Counted from the first letter of the stretch, positions 42,187-54,440 are shown. The stretch is 64,000 nt of DNA from Macrothele yani (GCA_039090855.1 CM077010.1:50672905-50736904); one strand, 5' to 3'. Notes: generated by a model from the letters alone, not told the origin. Numbers and translations: made by a program.

Positions 42187-42372
42187 ACGTTATATAACGT
42201 TCAGTTCTCATCGGACACATACACACGTCATACGTTTAGACCTTAAAGTGTTGCCGTGATATTTTCTTTCTCTTGCGTGAAAGAAGATATCACGTTAATT
42301 TTGACAAATGCTAAGGAGAACGAACTCAAATATACATAGAGAAAGAAACTAAAAAGGAAAGTTAAATTAGAG
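42187..42372 (+). repeat. Segment shared with 17165-17366
   Basis: Shared strings in order: 'caaaYgttat', 'cacacgtcatacgttta…gacct', 'gaacRaactcaaat.t.cata' and 'aaactaaaaaRgaaagttaa'. It is truncated on the right by a Tc1 insertion. Confidence 0.6.
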
Positions 42373-42376
42373 TATA

Positions 42377-43619
42377 CACTATATTGACAAAAGTCATCGG
42401 ACACCTAAAAGAAAAGCACAACATAACATTTATTGACATACATTAGTACGGTGTCGGTCTATCTTTGGCCTTAATGCATGCACTGACCCTTCGAAACAAG
42501 CTTACTTCAAGGTTTTGGAACACAGCGATAGGTATGAGCTTTCATTAAGTACATAATTCTGCCGCTATCTGTTGCTTAGTAGTAGGCCTTGGTTCCGAAC
42601 TTCTTATGCGGCGCTATAATTCCTCCCACAGGTACTCAATGGGATTAAGATCAAGGATCTGTGCTGGCCAATCCACACACGATACTGAATTATAGTCAAA
42701 CCACGCCGCAACAATCCTTCATTTATAGCTCGGTGTATTATCCTGCTACTACCAACAAGGCTCGGTTCCATAGTATCGCCACAGAGTTGGCAAGGCATAA
42801 TTGCCCAGAATATCGAGGTAGACGTGCTAGTTAACATGTTTGTCCACGATAACCAATGGGCCGGGACCATACCACAAAAAACACACCCACACAAGTACAC
42901 TGCCAGCTCCAAACTTGACCGTAGAAACAGCACACTGTGATAAATAACGTTCTCCCGACTGCCTCCATACCCACACACGGCAATCAAACTGATGAGTCGT
43001 GTATCTGGAATCATCAGTCCATAGGACCCGTTTCCATTGATCTACAGTCAACGATAAATGTTCTCTACACCATGCTAAACGACGAGTAGCACTCCGAGTG
43101 GAGTTCAAAAACTTGTGAGCAGCCACACGACCACGGTAACCCATGGAATGATGTTCTCTTCCAATGATACGTGTACCTACCAAGGTTCCAGCATTTTTAC
43201 TCACCTGTACACTGAGATGTTTTGCAGTACTTCGTCGATTAGCTGTAACGACTCTCCTGAGGCTTCGACGTCCTCTATCACTGATTTTCTTTAGTCTGCC
43301 GGTATGTTTTGCTGCTTTAGGCACGCCATGTGTCTTCCATTTATTCAGTACATCCAGAACAGTTGACTTGGATATGTTTAAACGCCTCTCGGTTTCTCTT
43401 ATGGACAACCGACTAATATAACACCCAATAATCTGTCCTTTCTCAAAGCCAGTTATCTCCCGCCGCGACATTTTCACTCAACCTCACAGTGCGATATGAT
43501 CGAGGTCAGCTGCAAGCTAGTTTTTATACCGTTTGCAGCTGTATCGCGCGTCTTAACAACGCCGCGGATCCGTTCATCTGCTTTTGAAGGGGTGTCCGGT
43601 GAATTTTGTCAATATAGTG
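42377..43619 (-). mobile_element. Tc1-like transposon, family 1 (copy d)
   Basis: Left TIR CACTATATTGACAAAAGTCA from 42377 after TA (42375-42376); right TIR 'ggtgtccggtgaattttgtc' + 'aatatagtg' before TA at 43620-43621. About 1.24 kb. The best-preserved ends of the family. Confidence 0.92.
42480..43477 (-). pseudogene. Tc1 transposase (family 1, copy d), one main frameshift
   Basis: Residues 1-216 are open (43477-42827): MKMSRREITGFEKGQIIG, HTH LSIRETERRLNISKSTVLDV, RRSTAKHLSVQVSKNAGT, SMGYRGRVAAHK, and VDQWKRVLWTDDSRYT (first catalytic Asp, WTDDS). Then comes FGAGSVLVWVCFLWYGPGP. A frameshift near 42840 moves the rest into other frames (NTMEPSLVGSSRIIHRA…). The DNAPSH and [10 protein letters not shown] blocks are readable only with shifts. 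Much of the DNA-binding half is intact. Confidence 0.88.
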
Positions 43620-43649
43620 TATATCACAGAACATTATTCCAGCCACAAA

Positions 43650-43876
43650 ATATGATGGTCGAAATTATTGACAACAGTAAAGAAGTGAGATTAAAGATGA
43701 ACTTGCAGAAAACAAAACTGACAAACAACGCTTTTAAATAAAACATTAGTTTTTTTCATGATTTGGAAGTTGACAGGGAAAATCATAAAACAAAACAAAA
43801 AATACAAAACTGATAAACAATGCTTTTAACAAAATATTATTTTTTTCATGATTTGGAAGTTGATAGGGAAAATCTA
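43650..43876 (+). pseudogene. RTE reverse transcriptase scrap plus about 90-bp tandem duplication
   Basis: MVEIIDNSKEVRLKMNLQKTK corresponds to the RTE block SMIQELADKSKEVGLKMNFQKTK after motif C. The following 'aaaactgacaaacaacgctt…gttgacagggaaaatc' (43704-43785) is duplicated at about 43797-43875. Confidence 0.75.
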
Positions 43877-43898
43877 AACGTAACCCATGCCTGCATTA

Positions 43899-45177
43899 AC
43901 AGAGGGTGATTAGGAAGTTTTGCAATATTTGAATCATTTTGTCTTCATACGTACCTTTACGACGAAAGCTGACTAGCATTCAAAATATAGGCAATTGTGT
44001 TGCACCGTATTTAGCAATCTGTATTAAAGTTCTTCGATTCCGCGGTGGTACCAGTGCTCGTCTTTCGAGGCGAAGAACTCCTTCACCCCTGCAGCATCCT
44101 CCTCCTGGTTGTTGAAGTGCCGCCCGCGAAGGAAGTTGGCCATGGACCGGAACAAGTAATAATCCGACAGGGCAAGTTCTGGGCTATATGCTGGGTGGGC
44201 ATCAGTTTGGTGCCCTCAAGTTCCTGGAGTTTTGCCCGGGTCGTTCGGTTGGTATGAGGCCGAGCGTTGTCCTGCTGTAGGAGAGCGCGCTTTCTGTTCA
44301 TCAGTGCCGTGCACTTCTCTTCCAAAATGGCATGCATCATCTCCAGCTGTTCAGAGTAGAAGTTGGCGTTCTGGAACAAATTCGTAATGGATTATGCCCT
44401 CGAAATTCCACCATACGCAAAGCATCACCTTGTGCTCGAAGCGCCCACTTTTGGCAGCAGGTTCAGGAAGCTGGCCCGATCTCAATCACTGCCGTTGTGT
44501 ATTAAGATTACGGAAATAGACCCACTTTCCATCGTACGTAACAATTCTCTTGATGAAACGTACATCTTGCGAGATTTCTAAGAGTTTCGTGCAGACTTCC
44601 ACTCCGCGGTTTGCTTTAGCTGGCGTCAGTTTGTGAGAGACAATGCGCCAGCTCCTGTAAACCTTGCCGAAGTCTTGAAGATGACGAACCATGGTAGTCT
44701 GTGATATGCCGAGATCGTCTGAAAATCTCCTAGTGCTGATTGTCGGATTTGCCTCTACGGCCTGGCGCAAGGCCTCCGAATCCATGGTTCGGGGCCTACC
44801 TGAGCTTGGCTGATCGTCGAGGTTTCTGTCTCCTGAGCGAAATTTCTTGAACCATATGGTTGCGGTGCTGTGGTCCACGGAACCTTCCCCTTTCGCATGA
44901 CAAACGTTTCGTGTTGCTTGAACAAACTTTTGCTTTGCGAGTTTGAACTCGTAAAAAGCAATAGGTTCCTTAGTTAGAAGTTGTGGCTGTTCATCTTTTA
45001 GGCATCCCAACTACTGACAGAACGAGACATGCAATGTTGTTCATAAAAAACGACTACCGCTTTATAACCTTTACGAATTACTGCAGTGCGCGACTTGAAG
45101 TAGTTTAAACACGTGACATACTCGCCGCAGAACATGCGTTTATGCAAATATGGCATAACTTTCGACTCACCCTCTGT
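43899..45177 (-). mobile_element. mariner transposon with CAGAGGGTGA TIRs
   Basis: Left end ACAGAGGGTGATTAGGAAGT; right end 'gcataactttcgactcaccc' + 'tctgt'. Both continue with AT/CATATTTG. TA flanks at 43897-43898 and 45178-45179. Length 1279 bp, as expected for mariner. Confidence 0.92.
44000..45010 (-). pseudogene. mariner transposase (SETMAR-like), frameshifted
   Basis: From 45010: LLTKEPIAFYEFKLAKQKFVQATRN, then a second HTH with DHSTATIWFKKFRSGDRNLDD, the linker SGRPRTMD, then SQTTMVRHLQDFGKVYRS and the catalytic block IVTYDGKWVYFRN (usual TGDEKW; Asp retained, Glu now Gly). After a stop the rest follows in other frames: RALLQQDNARPHT (second Asp) and HPAYSPELALSDYYLF (third Asp), and it ends HWYHRGIEEL near 44022. 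Overall similar to human SETMAR-type mariners. A stop and a frameshift inactivate it. Confidence 0.88.
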
Positions 45178-45179
45178 AT

Positions 45180-45945
45180 TTCTTCAGAGAACTACACGGT
45201 GTCTACTGAAGAACAGGGTATGTTGATAACAAGATTTACTGCTTCAATCACTGTTTTGAAGTACGAGCTTGTCAGGTATTCATTGTTTTTTCAAGAGTTT
45301 TAAAAAGTTAAGAGCAAAGGTTTTATGCTGTCATGCCAGTTACTTAATATGAATATTTAACTGAGCACGTGTTTCTAGTCTAAAGGTAGTTTTCATTCAA
45401 CTTCAGAATTTCTTAAGCATTTCACGATAAGGAAGCTTAGGATGAAAGTACAACTACTTACGCTGGGGAAATTCAAGAGAGTAAAAGCAATTTCGGATGT
45501 GCACATGCAGTACAACAACGTAAATAATGAAGCTCCGTAATTAAAACGCTTTCCTTTTGCAACGAGAATGCTCTAAAAGAGAACTTTGCTTGCCACTCAG
45601 AAACAAACCTGCGGCTGACAAGACTCTCTGGGGAAAAATGGAATGTTTTTAGAAAATGAACTTTAGACAAAGACACGAAATGTGTTTTTCAAATAAAAAA
45701 AAATGAAAGCCGAATATGGACAGCGTTGAAAGAAACTGAGAGTTATTCCTCTATGCAGTCTAAGTTTTGGGTGCCATTTTTTAATAAAGAGTCTTCCAAA
45801 ACAAAAATGCATTTATATTTTTCATCACAATTTTTGGTCGAAACTACGTTCTTACATCAGAGCAATTTATAGCCCTGTACGTAGCGTTATTACGGATGAT
45901 TTTTTCTTGGTGGGTGGGCGAGTTGGTGGTGGTGGTGGGGAGGGA
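45180..45945. other. Unassigned spacer
   Basis: No recognisable feature. Confidence 0.35.
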
Positions 45946-45947
45946 GG

Positions 45948-46147
45948 GAGTGTTAACGATCACCGTGAGCAACTTGATGGGATATAAGTAGTTGCCCGTC
46001 CCTAATTTAGGGCCTCTAATTCTAGCGAAGGGTAAGAACCGGTGGAGTAAGACAAACAACATCCAGGCCTCACCGGGATTCGAACCCGGACTCTTTCTCG
46101 GACGAATGGTTATAAGCCAGGACGTAGACCTCTGCGCCACTGGGGCG
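45948..46147 (-). mobile_element. tRNA-derived SINE (SINE-B), minus strand
   Basis: Reverse-complement body ('gttaacgatcaccgtgagca', 'cccgtccctaatttaggg'), B box (gggattcgaacccgg) and A box (ctctgcgccactggggc). A GT-rich stretch takes the place of the poly(T). No TSD identified. Confidence 0.88.
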
Positions 46148-46149
46148 GA

Positions 46150-47140
46150 ATGGATGCATCAACCATCAACCAAGTTTTGAAGAACTAAAGAACAGGACAT
46201 AAACAGGTGAGGATAAAAATAGAAAAAGCTGAATTTCTGCATTCAGAAAATGTCCATTTTCGAAGATTTGTGTGAATGATTAGTACATCTAATTTAAACA
46301 ACATAAACATAAAGAAAAAACACCTGAAAAGTTTGCTTGAAAAGAACACACTGTGATAATTTGGCTGGTTCACTAGTCCCACAGTAACGCTTCAAATTTA
46401 AAGCAATGCACTTTGTGATTTGAAATGAAGAAATACTATGTTTTCAGTGTTACCGCTTTGCGGTAGGGCAGGACATTATCACTACTTTTTACAGGCCAAG
46501 GCACATCAGCTCAGGAATTATATCTAAATGGCACACACGGCGGAAGAAATGCTGGTGCTAAAACTGCACATAAAAAAATCTTAGGTGAAAAGCATAACTG
46601 ACCAGTCGTTGCAGCTCTGCTGTTTCATCACGTGTACAATGCATGCACTTTCTGTAATAAGGTGATGAGAAAATCCAGTTCTTCCTATAAAAGATCCCTA
46701 GAATGGCAGGTGTTTGTATATCTCAGCAACTAGCCTCTTGAGGACCTCAGGTGACTCGTAGGAATGGGGATATCTCTTTCACCCTTTATAAACACTTTGC
46801 GTAAACGAAGAAAAAAAAACGCTCTCTCAATTAATGTAAACACAAAGAGATAAACACGTAACACAAGTTGCTGCTGTTTCCAATAAAAACTGTCTATGAG
46901 AAATGTCTATAGTTTACAATAAAGCTAATGGGCGATATTCATCATTTATGAGTATTTAAAACTGGTAGCTATTTACACAATATTGAAACAAATTAACGTC
47001 CTATAATGTACATGCTAAGTATACATACTTACAATAAAAGCTTGCTTGACTTGTACTTCACAGCAAGAAGGAAATAACAGGTTACGGCCAATTTACACGA
47101 TTTAAAAAATTTGGGACTGATACCTTCAAGCGTGAACTGA
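46150..47140. other. Unassigned spacer
   Basis: About 1 kb with no supported feature. Confidence 0.35.
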
Positions 47141-47147
47141 TGAAAAT

Positions 47148-47618
47148 ATATCATCATCATCATTGTCAACCATTATCAATCCACTGCTGGACGAAGGTCT
47201 CCCCAAGTTTCTTCCACAACGGTCTGTCTTGTGCCAGTCTCCTCCATGTTACTTCCACATACTTTCGAATTTCATCCCCCCATCTCCTATGTGGTCTTCT
47301 TCTCGGTCTTTTCCTGTCTTTCGGAATTCAGTCTAAAATTTCAGTTGTCCATCGATGGTCTGTCCTTCTTGCAATATGTCCAGCCCATCGCCATTTCAGG
47401 GATTTTACTCTGATCATGATGTCTTCCACTGTTGTCATTTTTCTGATCCATGAGCTCCTCTTCTTATCTCTCTTGGTTACACCAAGCATGCATCTCTCCA
47501 TGCTTCTTTGAGTTGTCTGCAGTCTTTGTATGTCTCTTTTGTTAAGGTCCACGTCTCTGCACCATATGTAAGCGCTGGAAGGATGCATTGATGAGACACT
47601 TTTCTTTTAAGACATAAA
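47148..47618 (-). mobile_element. RTE 3' end, 5'-truncated insertion
   Basis: Minus strand: begins abruptly at 'gtcttaaaagaaaagtgt…' and runs through RDIQRLQTTQRSMERCMLGV, KRDKKRSSWIRKM and KWRWAGHIARRTDHRW to (TGATGA)n at 47150. Same family as 25237, about 470 bp. Severe 5' truncation with an intact 3' end is typical of incomplete target-primed reverse transcription. Possible TSD aaaatatatcat near both ends (imperfect on the right). Confidence 0.9.
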
Positions 47619-47619
47619 A

Positions 47620-48155
47620 AATACATATCATTTAATATAAATAATTTCATCGAACACATTATTTAAATTTTAAGTCTTCGAACCATAAATAACACATGAC
47701 GAAAACGGAAAAATAAACAAAAGCGATAAAGCGGTACAAAAACTGTGCATAATGTTTGCGTCTTGAAACGATTGTTGACGTGAGATCCACCGGTTTAACT
47801 TGGATTCTTTTTCTTTTGCCGAAAGATGACTTTAGAGGGGTGAATGAGTTGATAAGAAGTAGATGCTTGTTGCTTCCTCCGAACAGCTAGAGTTTACTTT
47901 CCCTATTTTCTTCAGCATGACTTTATTCAGCTCCGACAGCCATCAAAACGCTGAGAAACTGCAATCTTCAGACTGAAATTTATGAAGCTAGTTGCATCAT
48001 ATTCTTTCAGATCAACAGGCTCCTTCATAAGAATTTTAATGATATTTATCAGCCTGTTTTAACATTTACTCCTTAATTTAAATCAATAACATAAATTTAA
48101 CATGCGCAATGAGGGTTTTATCGACTTTCAGATTTCGTCAATAGCGTTTTTACCC
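47620..48155. other. Unassigned spacer
   Basis: AT-rich, no feature recognised. Confidence 0.35.
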
Positions 48156-48158
48156 AGC

Positions 48159-48232
48159 AATGAAGACGCAACTATGCCCATGGATAGTTGCGTCTTCATT
48201 ATGCTGTGTTGGGACTATGCCCAACATAGCAT
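48159..48232. repeat. Two back-to-back hairpins
   Basis: Hairpin 1: aatgaagacgcaactat (48159-48175), 8-nt loop, perfect 17-bp complement at 48184-48200. Hairpin 2 follows immediately: atgctgtgttggg (48201-48213), 6-nt loop, complement cccaacatagcat (48220-48232) with one mismatch. The loop regions share 'actatgccca'. Confidence 0.9.
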
Positions 48233-48234
48233 AA

Positions 48235-49520
48235 CGTAACAGCACCTGTTTTCGACATACACTTAAAAAAATTCTGAAGTTCACGAGTCACTTTTCGTGA
48301 TTCCCTTTATGAATCAACGAAGCATATTTCTGATACGACCTTTTTCGCGAAATGACGGAAAGAAATCTGAATTTCACGGATTTTTCGTCCGACAGGAAGA
48401 TTTTGAATTTTCAGAAACCTTTCCGCAATTCCTTTTTAGATTGACGGTAAATTGCATGTTTCAGCACGTCTTTTGTAAAATAAGATCGTGCTAATGTTAC
48501 CGGTTTGTCCGTCCGTCTGTGGAGACCATATCGCTGCAACTATTAGTCCGATATTAAAAAATTATTTTTGCATTGTGAAGCTTCAAATGTGCGAATGATG
48601 ATCCTTCATTTCATTTCCTTTTTTTTTTTTTTTTTTTTTTTTTACGATGCACAATTTTGCCTCTAGGGTAAATGCAGATGATATCAAATTCAAAAAACGT
48701 TCTAATTTATATATTTGCTTTTAAATATCCGATTGAAAAAATTCTTTTACTTTTCGATTCCGTTTATGTTGAAGACTATTTTAGGTATAGTCATTTTTCA
48801 AGTTACACACAAATTTTCCGCTAGAGGGCGTAAAAGTAAATGGTGTTTTCCCAGATATCTCTGCTTTTAAAACTGCGATTTGAAAAATTCTTTCTGCAGC
48901 GGATACAACGTCTGATGGGAAAATCCTTTGCATGGAATTTTTAGTTTTTAAGAAGTGTTAACGGAAAATTCTGAATTGTCAGACACCTTTCCACAATTCC
49001 TTTCGTTTATTTACAGAAAAATTTCGTTCTCACTTTTTCTCTATCCGTATAACGAAAACATTCTGGTAATAGAAGAAATTCGTGGGAATACTTGAGGTTT
49101 GATTAAATGTTAAATTTCAATCATCTGTCAAAGGAACTGATTTTGAAGTTCTTTAGCGAGATCGCATGTTGTGGATAGCATATCGCATGAAATTTGGTTA
49201 TTCTGGAAGAGGATATTTCTTCTCCTCTCCCGCAATTTGTGCAGCAGCTATTATGTATTGTGTTACCCTAAGAATCCGGTATTTAAATTATTGTACAGGT
49301 GATTCGATGTCTGTGTATCAGTCTGTGGAATCCTGAAAACTCATTATAGCTATCAAGAGTAAATTTTATATTTAGAAGTTTTGTGAAATAATAAATAAAA
49401 ATAGTACACTGTCCCTTCTCTTAAAATATAAAACATATACATTTAACCTTCTTTTAAAGAAAATTGCAAATTATTGTGAGTTAAAAAAATTGTGATAAGT
49501 CCTCTTGTAACGTACCAGGA
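48235..49520. other. Unassigned spacer with a T-run
   Basis: Contains a T(25) run at about 48618-48642 and 'gtccgtccgtctgtgg' at 48506. No coding feature is supported. Confidence 0.35.
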
Positions 49521-49522
49521 GA

Positions 49523-49686
49523 TGTGACGTACCTGCCAGAAGGACGCACACGACATATAGGCAGATAGGAATCAGAATAAAACGTCCGCGTAGCTCAATT
49601 GGTAGAGTGACTTATTCCTGAATGAGGGGATCTGGGTTCAAATCCCGGCGTAGACTAAAAATGACGGAGAAATTTACTTCGTTATA
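49523..49686 (+). mobile_element. Solo LTR of the tRNA-like TRIM family
   Basis: A 164-bp unit TGTGACGTACCTGCC…ACTTCGTTATA with A box TAGCTCAATTGG and B box GGTTCAAATCC. The acceptor strands GTCCGCG/CGTAGAC still mostly pair. The preceding 'aggaga' may be the end of a polypurine tract. No 4-bp TSD is evident, so it may be a fragment rather than a recombination product. Confidence 0.8.
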
Positions 49687-49689
49687 CTC

Positions 49690-50525
49690 TACAGAAAAAA
49701 TGAAATTATTGCAAACGTTTTAAAAAATAATACACTCCAACAGAAAATAAAATAATGAAATCACTCGTATTAATGAAGAAAAACAAATATATCATCGCGA
49801 TATTAGTTTTACTTTAACGGTGAGTGCAGTTCCTGAGACTTTCTGACTCAGTGGACAATACGCCCGCTTTGTGTAGATCTAACACAATCGACCTCGGTTT
49901 GGTCCCAGTACCGCCGCGGATCGTTTCTCTGGCGTAAATGCTAAAAACTTCAGCATCTTTGATTTTGCAAAATCTCCGTATAAGTACAGAATAGTTTCGA
50001 ACGGACTTTTCTGAAGTAAACGAAATCACTGAACATGGAAAACCTGTGATAATATGGAAGTTAAAAAAAGGGGAACTTTTCAAAAACGTTAATTTCGTTG
50101 AAAGACGAACGCTTACCGGTAACTTTGCTGCACGCTATTTTCAGAAATTTTCCTTGAATTCACATGAGCTATTTTTTACAGTGTGTGTTTATAACTCATC
50201 GCGCCCCTACGATGCGATAGCACCGGTACTTTTGCTCTGCTCCGACCGTAAGTTACTTGCCAAACATAAGCATGTACTTTTAGGTTTCGGTTCTTTTATG
50301 GACAGGCCTCTTGGATAATACAGATGTCAGTTTAGCAGGCATACATAATGCTTCCAAAAAGCCTAATCAAACTTTGGGAACGTGTTCCACTGAGCGTAGC
50401 GATGAAAAATGTTCCTATGAACATTGCACCAGAAACGCCATCCTTCCAAGTTGTAGCACATTTTGAGAGTGCTGGTAAGAAAGTCCAGGAAATTAATAAG
50501 TTTTTATTTCTGATATTACAGCACA
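49690..50525. other. Unassigned, with a faint tRNA-like stretch
   Basis: About 49838-49915, 'gactcagtggacaatacgcc…ctcggtttggtcccag' has A-box- and B-box-like positions but weak arms; it may be a decayed SINE head. No protein similarity is recognised downstream to 50525. Confidence 0.35.
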
Positions 50526-50529
50526 CAGT

Positions 50530-50800
50530 CAATGATCGATGAGAATAAGTCTACAACAGAGCAAGCGTTCAAAACGGCTTCCGTCAGCAACAACATACAC
50601 CTTACAGCGTCTTTTGATTGGTTATCGAACACGTTTAAAAAGTTTCCGAGTTTTCTGAATCCATTGAAAACCATTCACGATTCTTTTGGGGAGAACTTAT
50701 GTATTCGAAACCTGAGTGTCCTTAACGTGCTCACGTATGAAAAAATCCAGAGGACTCAAATCTGGAGAGCGTGAAGGACTTGCAGTTGGTCTACCTTTAC
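50530..50800 (-). pseudogene. mariner-related transposase, C-terminal fragment
   Basis: Minus strand reads SRSPDLSPLDFFIREHVKD, then RIVNGFQWIQKT, FKRVR.PIKRRCKVYVVADG and RFERLL. This matches the C-terminus of a transposase group abundant in arthropods (RSPDLTPLDFFLWGxLKxxVY…RIVxA…FxRVRxSxxRRCxxCxEVxGxxFExLL). Only the last catalytic block is kept, with one stop in the middle. Confidence 0.7.
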
Positions 50801-50809
50801 TAGTACAAC

Positions 50810-51376
50810 TTGTAGATACGTACATACAGTTGCAATACAGTCGCGATGCTACGGGTGATATAGTTTGGGCGTTAGTCCACCCAACTTTTCTTTGAGCCAC
50901 CTTATAGTCCCTTAAACTATTTAAGCAGTTAGAACTCATGGAGAATACAACCATCTAGGATTTTAGGAAACTTGGATAAATGTATGGGAATTTTTGGAAT
51001 TTAGAGAATTTTTGATATATATTGTAGAATGAATCTTTTTGTTAAATTTTGTGTTGTAATGTTCTGTGAAATGGAGGGAATCCTCTGAGCGATGCTTAAG
51101 AGAGTACACGAGAGACACAATTTCTGTAATTACAGTTTAAAAAAATATGAAAGAAAGAGATTCCTAATAAGATTACAAATAAAGTTCAAAACTGCCTTAC
51201 GACAGCAAATATTAAAGAAAGATGAAAAAAAGTGATGTAAGTCGGCTAAAAATACGAAAAAATAGTAAATTTTTAAAGCCCAAGGAGGTTCGTATCCAGA
51301 CTACGTACACTTAATAATTACTATGTACAATGTGTACCTAAAAAACGTTTTATTTTACTGGGGATATGTCATCAGC

Positions 51377-51378
<2 letters not shown>
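50810..51378. other. Unassigned spacer
   Basis: AT-rich, no feature. Confidence 0.35.
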
Positions 51379-51380
<2 letters not shown>

Positions 51381-51444
<64 letters not shown>

Positions 51445-51461
51445 GTGTCTCTTTTCCTTTC

Positions 51462-51498
<37 letters not shown>

Positions 51499-51515
51499 GT
51501 GTCTCTTTTCCTTTC

Positions 51516-51547
<32 letters not shown>
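51381..51547 (+). repeat. (CT)n microsatellite with duplicated interruption
   Basis: About 60 bp of uninterrupted CT, then 'ttctgtgtctcttttccttt' + 'ctattt' and more CT. The whole interruption plus CT block is repeated once (about 51441 and 51494). Confidence 0.93.
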
Positions 51548-51549
<2 letters not shown>

Positions 51550-51550
<1 letters not shown>

Positions 51551-53080
51551 CAAGTAAAAAGGATATTTTGACATCAGTTTACATCTAATTTCCAAGTCAC
51601 CTTCTGTCCCTTTCCTCCGTTTCCAGTCCCCGTTATCTTTTTGGGGTTGAGAAGCAGTTTAAAACGGTATTACAGTAGACCATTTACACAAGTATGGTGA
51701 ATTGCAAAATGCAGTTTTAAAGCGGTGTTATTTGCTTTCTAAATGATGATCAGCTCTAATATTTTTGCACTTTTCAGAACATGTTTTCAATTTTCAAGCA
51801 CAAAATATCTCTGTTTCATTCAGCCAAACTGATATAAAAATAATGCATCTCGCTTCGTCGAACAAGTTCTGTAAAATTTAAGATTTCTCTTGAAGCAATT
51901 TTTTCTCTTCTGATTTCTTCTTTTCCCGGGATAATTTAAATCTTTTAAAAATATTTTAAAGTTTAATGAAAATATATCACTATTATTTTAACATATATCA
52001 CTGTAAGTTCAAGATATATACCACTCATAATTGTTCACATTCTTTGTTAAAATTTGGAATGATTTTACATTTACGTGAAGATTGCACAAACACTTTTTGA
52101 ATATTGCATTTCTTCATTTACCAGGATGAGTACTGTATTTTGCGAGGCTTAAATGTATTGGTACGATATAATATGTATCAAGCTCTTCTGTTGAAAATTT
52201 GGAATTCATGTCATCTACTTACGAGATTGCATAGGTTATCTGCAAAATAATATAAGCGAACTCTAAACTTCTAAGTTTCGAATGCTAATAGTTCGCAAAC
52301 TTTCGAATAAATGTCACTCTCAGAATAAAAACTGCGTCTCTCCTGGTTCTTTTTCTAGTGACTTCTAAAACTTCAGAATAATAGAATATATTTTCTTCGG
52401 GAAGCGTTGTGCCTTTTTCCTTTTTTGTATTTTTCTTTCTTGCATTTAGTTTGCTTCACGAAAGAAAAGCATATTGTATTTCGCTTTAAGTCCTTTCTAA
52501 AATGATTGCAGTATTTTTTTTCTAGGACACTGTAATTAATTTCCGTATCTTTTGTCCATTCACTGTGTTCCTTACTCCTCATATTGTAAAGAAAATTTTC
52601 ATCTTACCGAACTCTTTTCGCATCTGCGTCTTAAACTTTTAGCTCCTGCAATTGTCGGCAGGTGACGCATTTGTCTGAAGAAGCATTGCGACGATGATGA
52701 ATAACTGAGGCTTCAATTTAGTCGCGATAAACAAGATAATGAATGGAGCGAATCTACCTTTTTTATTATTGATTGTACATAGTTCCCAGTTTTTTTCGAG
52801 CAGGCAAGTGCCGAGAAAATGCGACAAAAGAAAGTTAATGTCAGTCACAATAGATCAATTATTTTCTGTTTTCTTTCGCATTTTGCTGCATCTTAGCTGT
52901 TGTTTCGCGATTACTTTTTGCATATCTAATTTATTCTGCAGAACAGCAATAGTTTCTCAGAATTTTTCCATTATTCATGAACATTTCAACTGAGCATAAC
53001 AGTTTAACCCTTCTCGTGCTTCGAAAGTCCTTCGGTGATGTTAATCTATTGACCTTTTTTTCTTTGAATATCAACACGAC
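51550..53080. other. Unassigned 1.5-kb stretch
   Basis: AT-rich. Only short open frames without recognised domains. Confidence 0.35.
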
Positions 53081-53084
53081 TGGA

Positions 53085-53155
53085 GCTGTATCATTAAGGA
53101 TTCATATCTAGCTTTAGAACAGAAAGCAGGTGGTTCAAATCCACCGGAAGTTGTT
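53085..53155 (+). other. tRNA-like remnant
   Basis: The T-arm is perfect (ggtgg ttcaaat ccacc), preceded by a GCTTT…AAAGC hairpin and a weak D-arm. The acceptor strands do not pair, so it is not a functional tRNA gene; possibly a SINE head or pseudogene. Confidence 0.4.
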
Positions 53156-53309
53156 TTCATGTGGGCATAAGCTAGTGAGAATGCGAAGACCATTTAATGA
53201 AGAAGGTGAACCGTACTGATCTTAAATTACTCCTTGTTTAGAACCACAGAAGTCCACTTACAGACGGTATGCTTGCCCGACCTAACGTGGAGATACCAAT
53301 ACTAAGAAA

Positions 53310-54440
53310 ATTGCCCTTTTATATTCTGGGTGTATTTCATACTCTTACTTCGTTTCATTATATCAGTAACACTGAATCTGTATAGGGTACTCCTTAGATC
53401 AATCCAATATTTAATAAAATTATCCTCTTTTATTCTGGGTGTGTTTCATACTTCGCTTCATTAGATCAATTACACTGAATCTGTATAGCAGACTCCTTAG
53501 ATCAGTCTAAAACTTAAAAGAATTGTCTTTTTGATATTCTGGATGTGTTTCGTACTTTGCTTCATTATATCAGTAACACTGAATCAATATAGGAGACCTT
53601 AGATCAATCTAGAACTTAAACAATTGTACTTTTATACTCTGGGAGTGTTTCATACTTCGTTTCATTATATCAGTAACACTTAATCTGCATAGAAGACTCA
53701 TTAGATCAATCTAAAACTTAATACAATTGTCCTTTTGATATTCTGGGTGTGTTTCATACTTCGCTTCATTATGTCAGTAACACTGAATCTGTATAGGAGA
53801 ACTTAGATCGATCTAAAACTTTATACAATTGTCCTTTTATATTCTGGGTGTGTTTCATACCATGCTTCGTTATATCAATAACACTTAATCTGTATAGGAA
53901 GACTCCTTAGATCAATCTAAAACTTAATACAATTGTGCTTTTATATTTTAGGTGTGTTCCATACTTCGCTTCATTATGTCAGCAACACTGAATCTGTATA
54001 GGAGACCTTAGATCAATCTAAAACTTTATACAATTATCCTTTTATATTCTGGGTGTGTTTCATGCCATGCTTCGTTATATCAATAACACTTAATCTGTAC
54101 AGGGGACTCCTTAGATCAATCTAAAACTTAATACAGTTGTCCTTTTATATTCTGGGTGTGTTTCATACTTCACTTCATTATGTCAGTAGCACTGAGTCAG
54201 TATAGGAGACTCCTTAGATCAATCTAAAACTTTATACAATTATCCTTTTATATTCTGGGTGTGTTTCATGCCATGCTTCGTTATATCAATAACACTTAAT
54301 CTGTACAGGGGGCTCCTTAGATCAATCTAAAATTTAATACAGTTGTCCTTTTATATTCTGGGTGTGTTTCATACTTCACTTCATTATGTCAGTAGCACTG
54401 AGTCTGTATAGGAGACTCCTTAGATCAATTTAAAATTTAA
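53310..54440 (+). repeat. About 105-bp tandem array (about 11 units)
   Basis: Each unit reads 'ttttatattctgggtgtgtt…tcattatRtcagtaacact…tgtataggagactccttagat…caatctaaaacttaatacaa'. Units begin near 53323, 53430, 53537, 53634 and so on to 54356. Late units are alternately alike ('catgccatgcttcgttatat' in every second unit), which indicates a higher-order dimer. Confidence 0.92.

Noticed and set aside
51323..51571. Coding ORF with long SLSLSL repeats
   Set aside because: It is only a translation of the (CT)n microsatellite.
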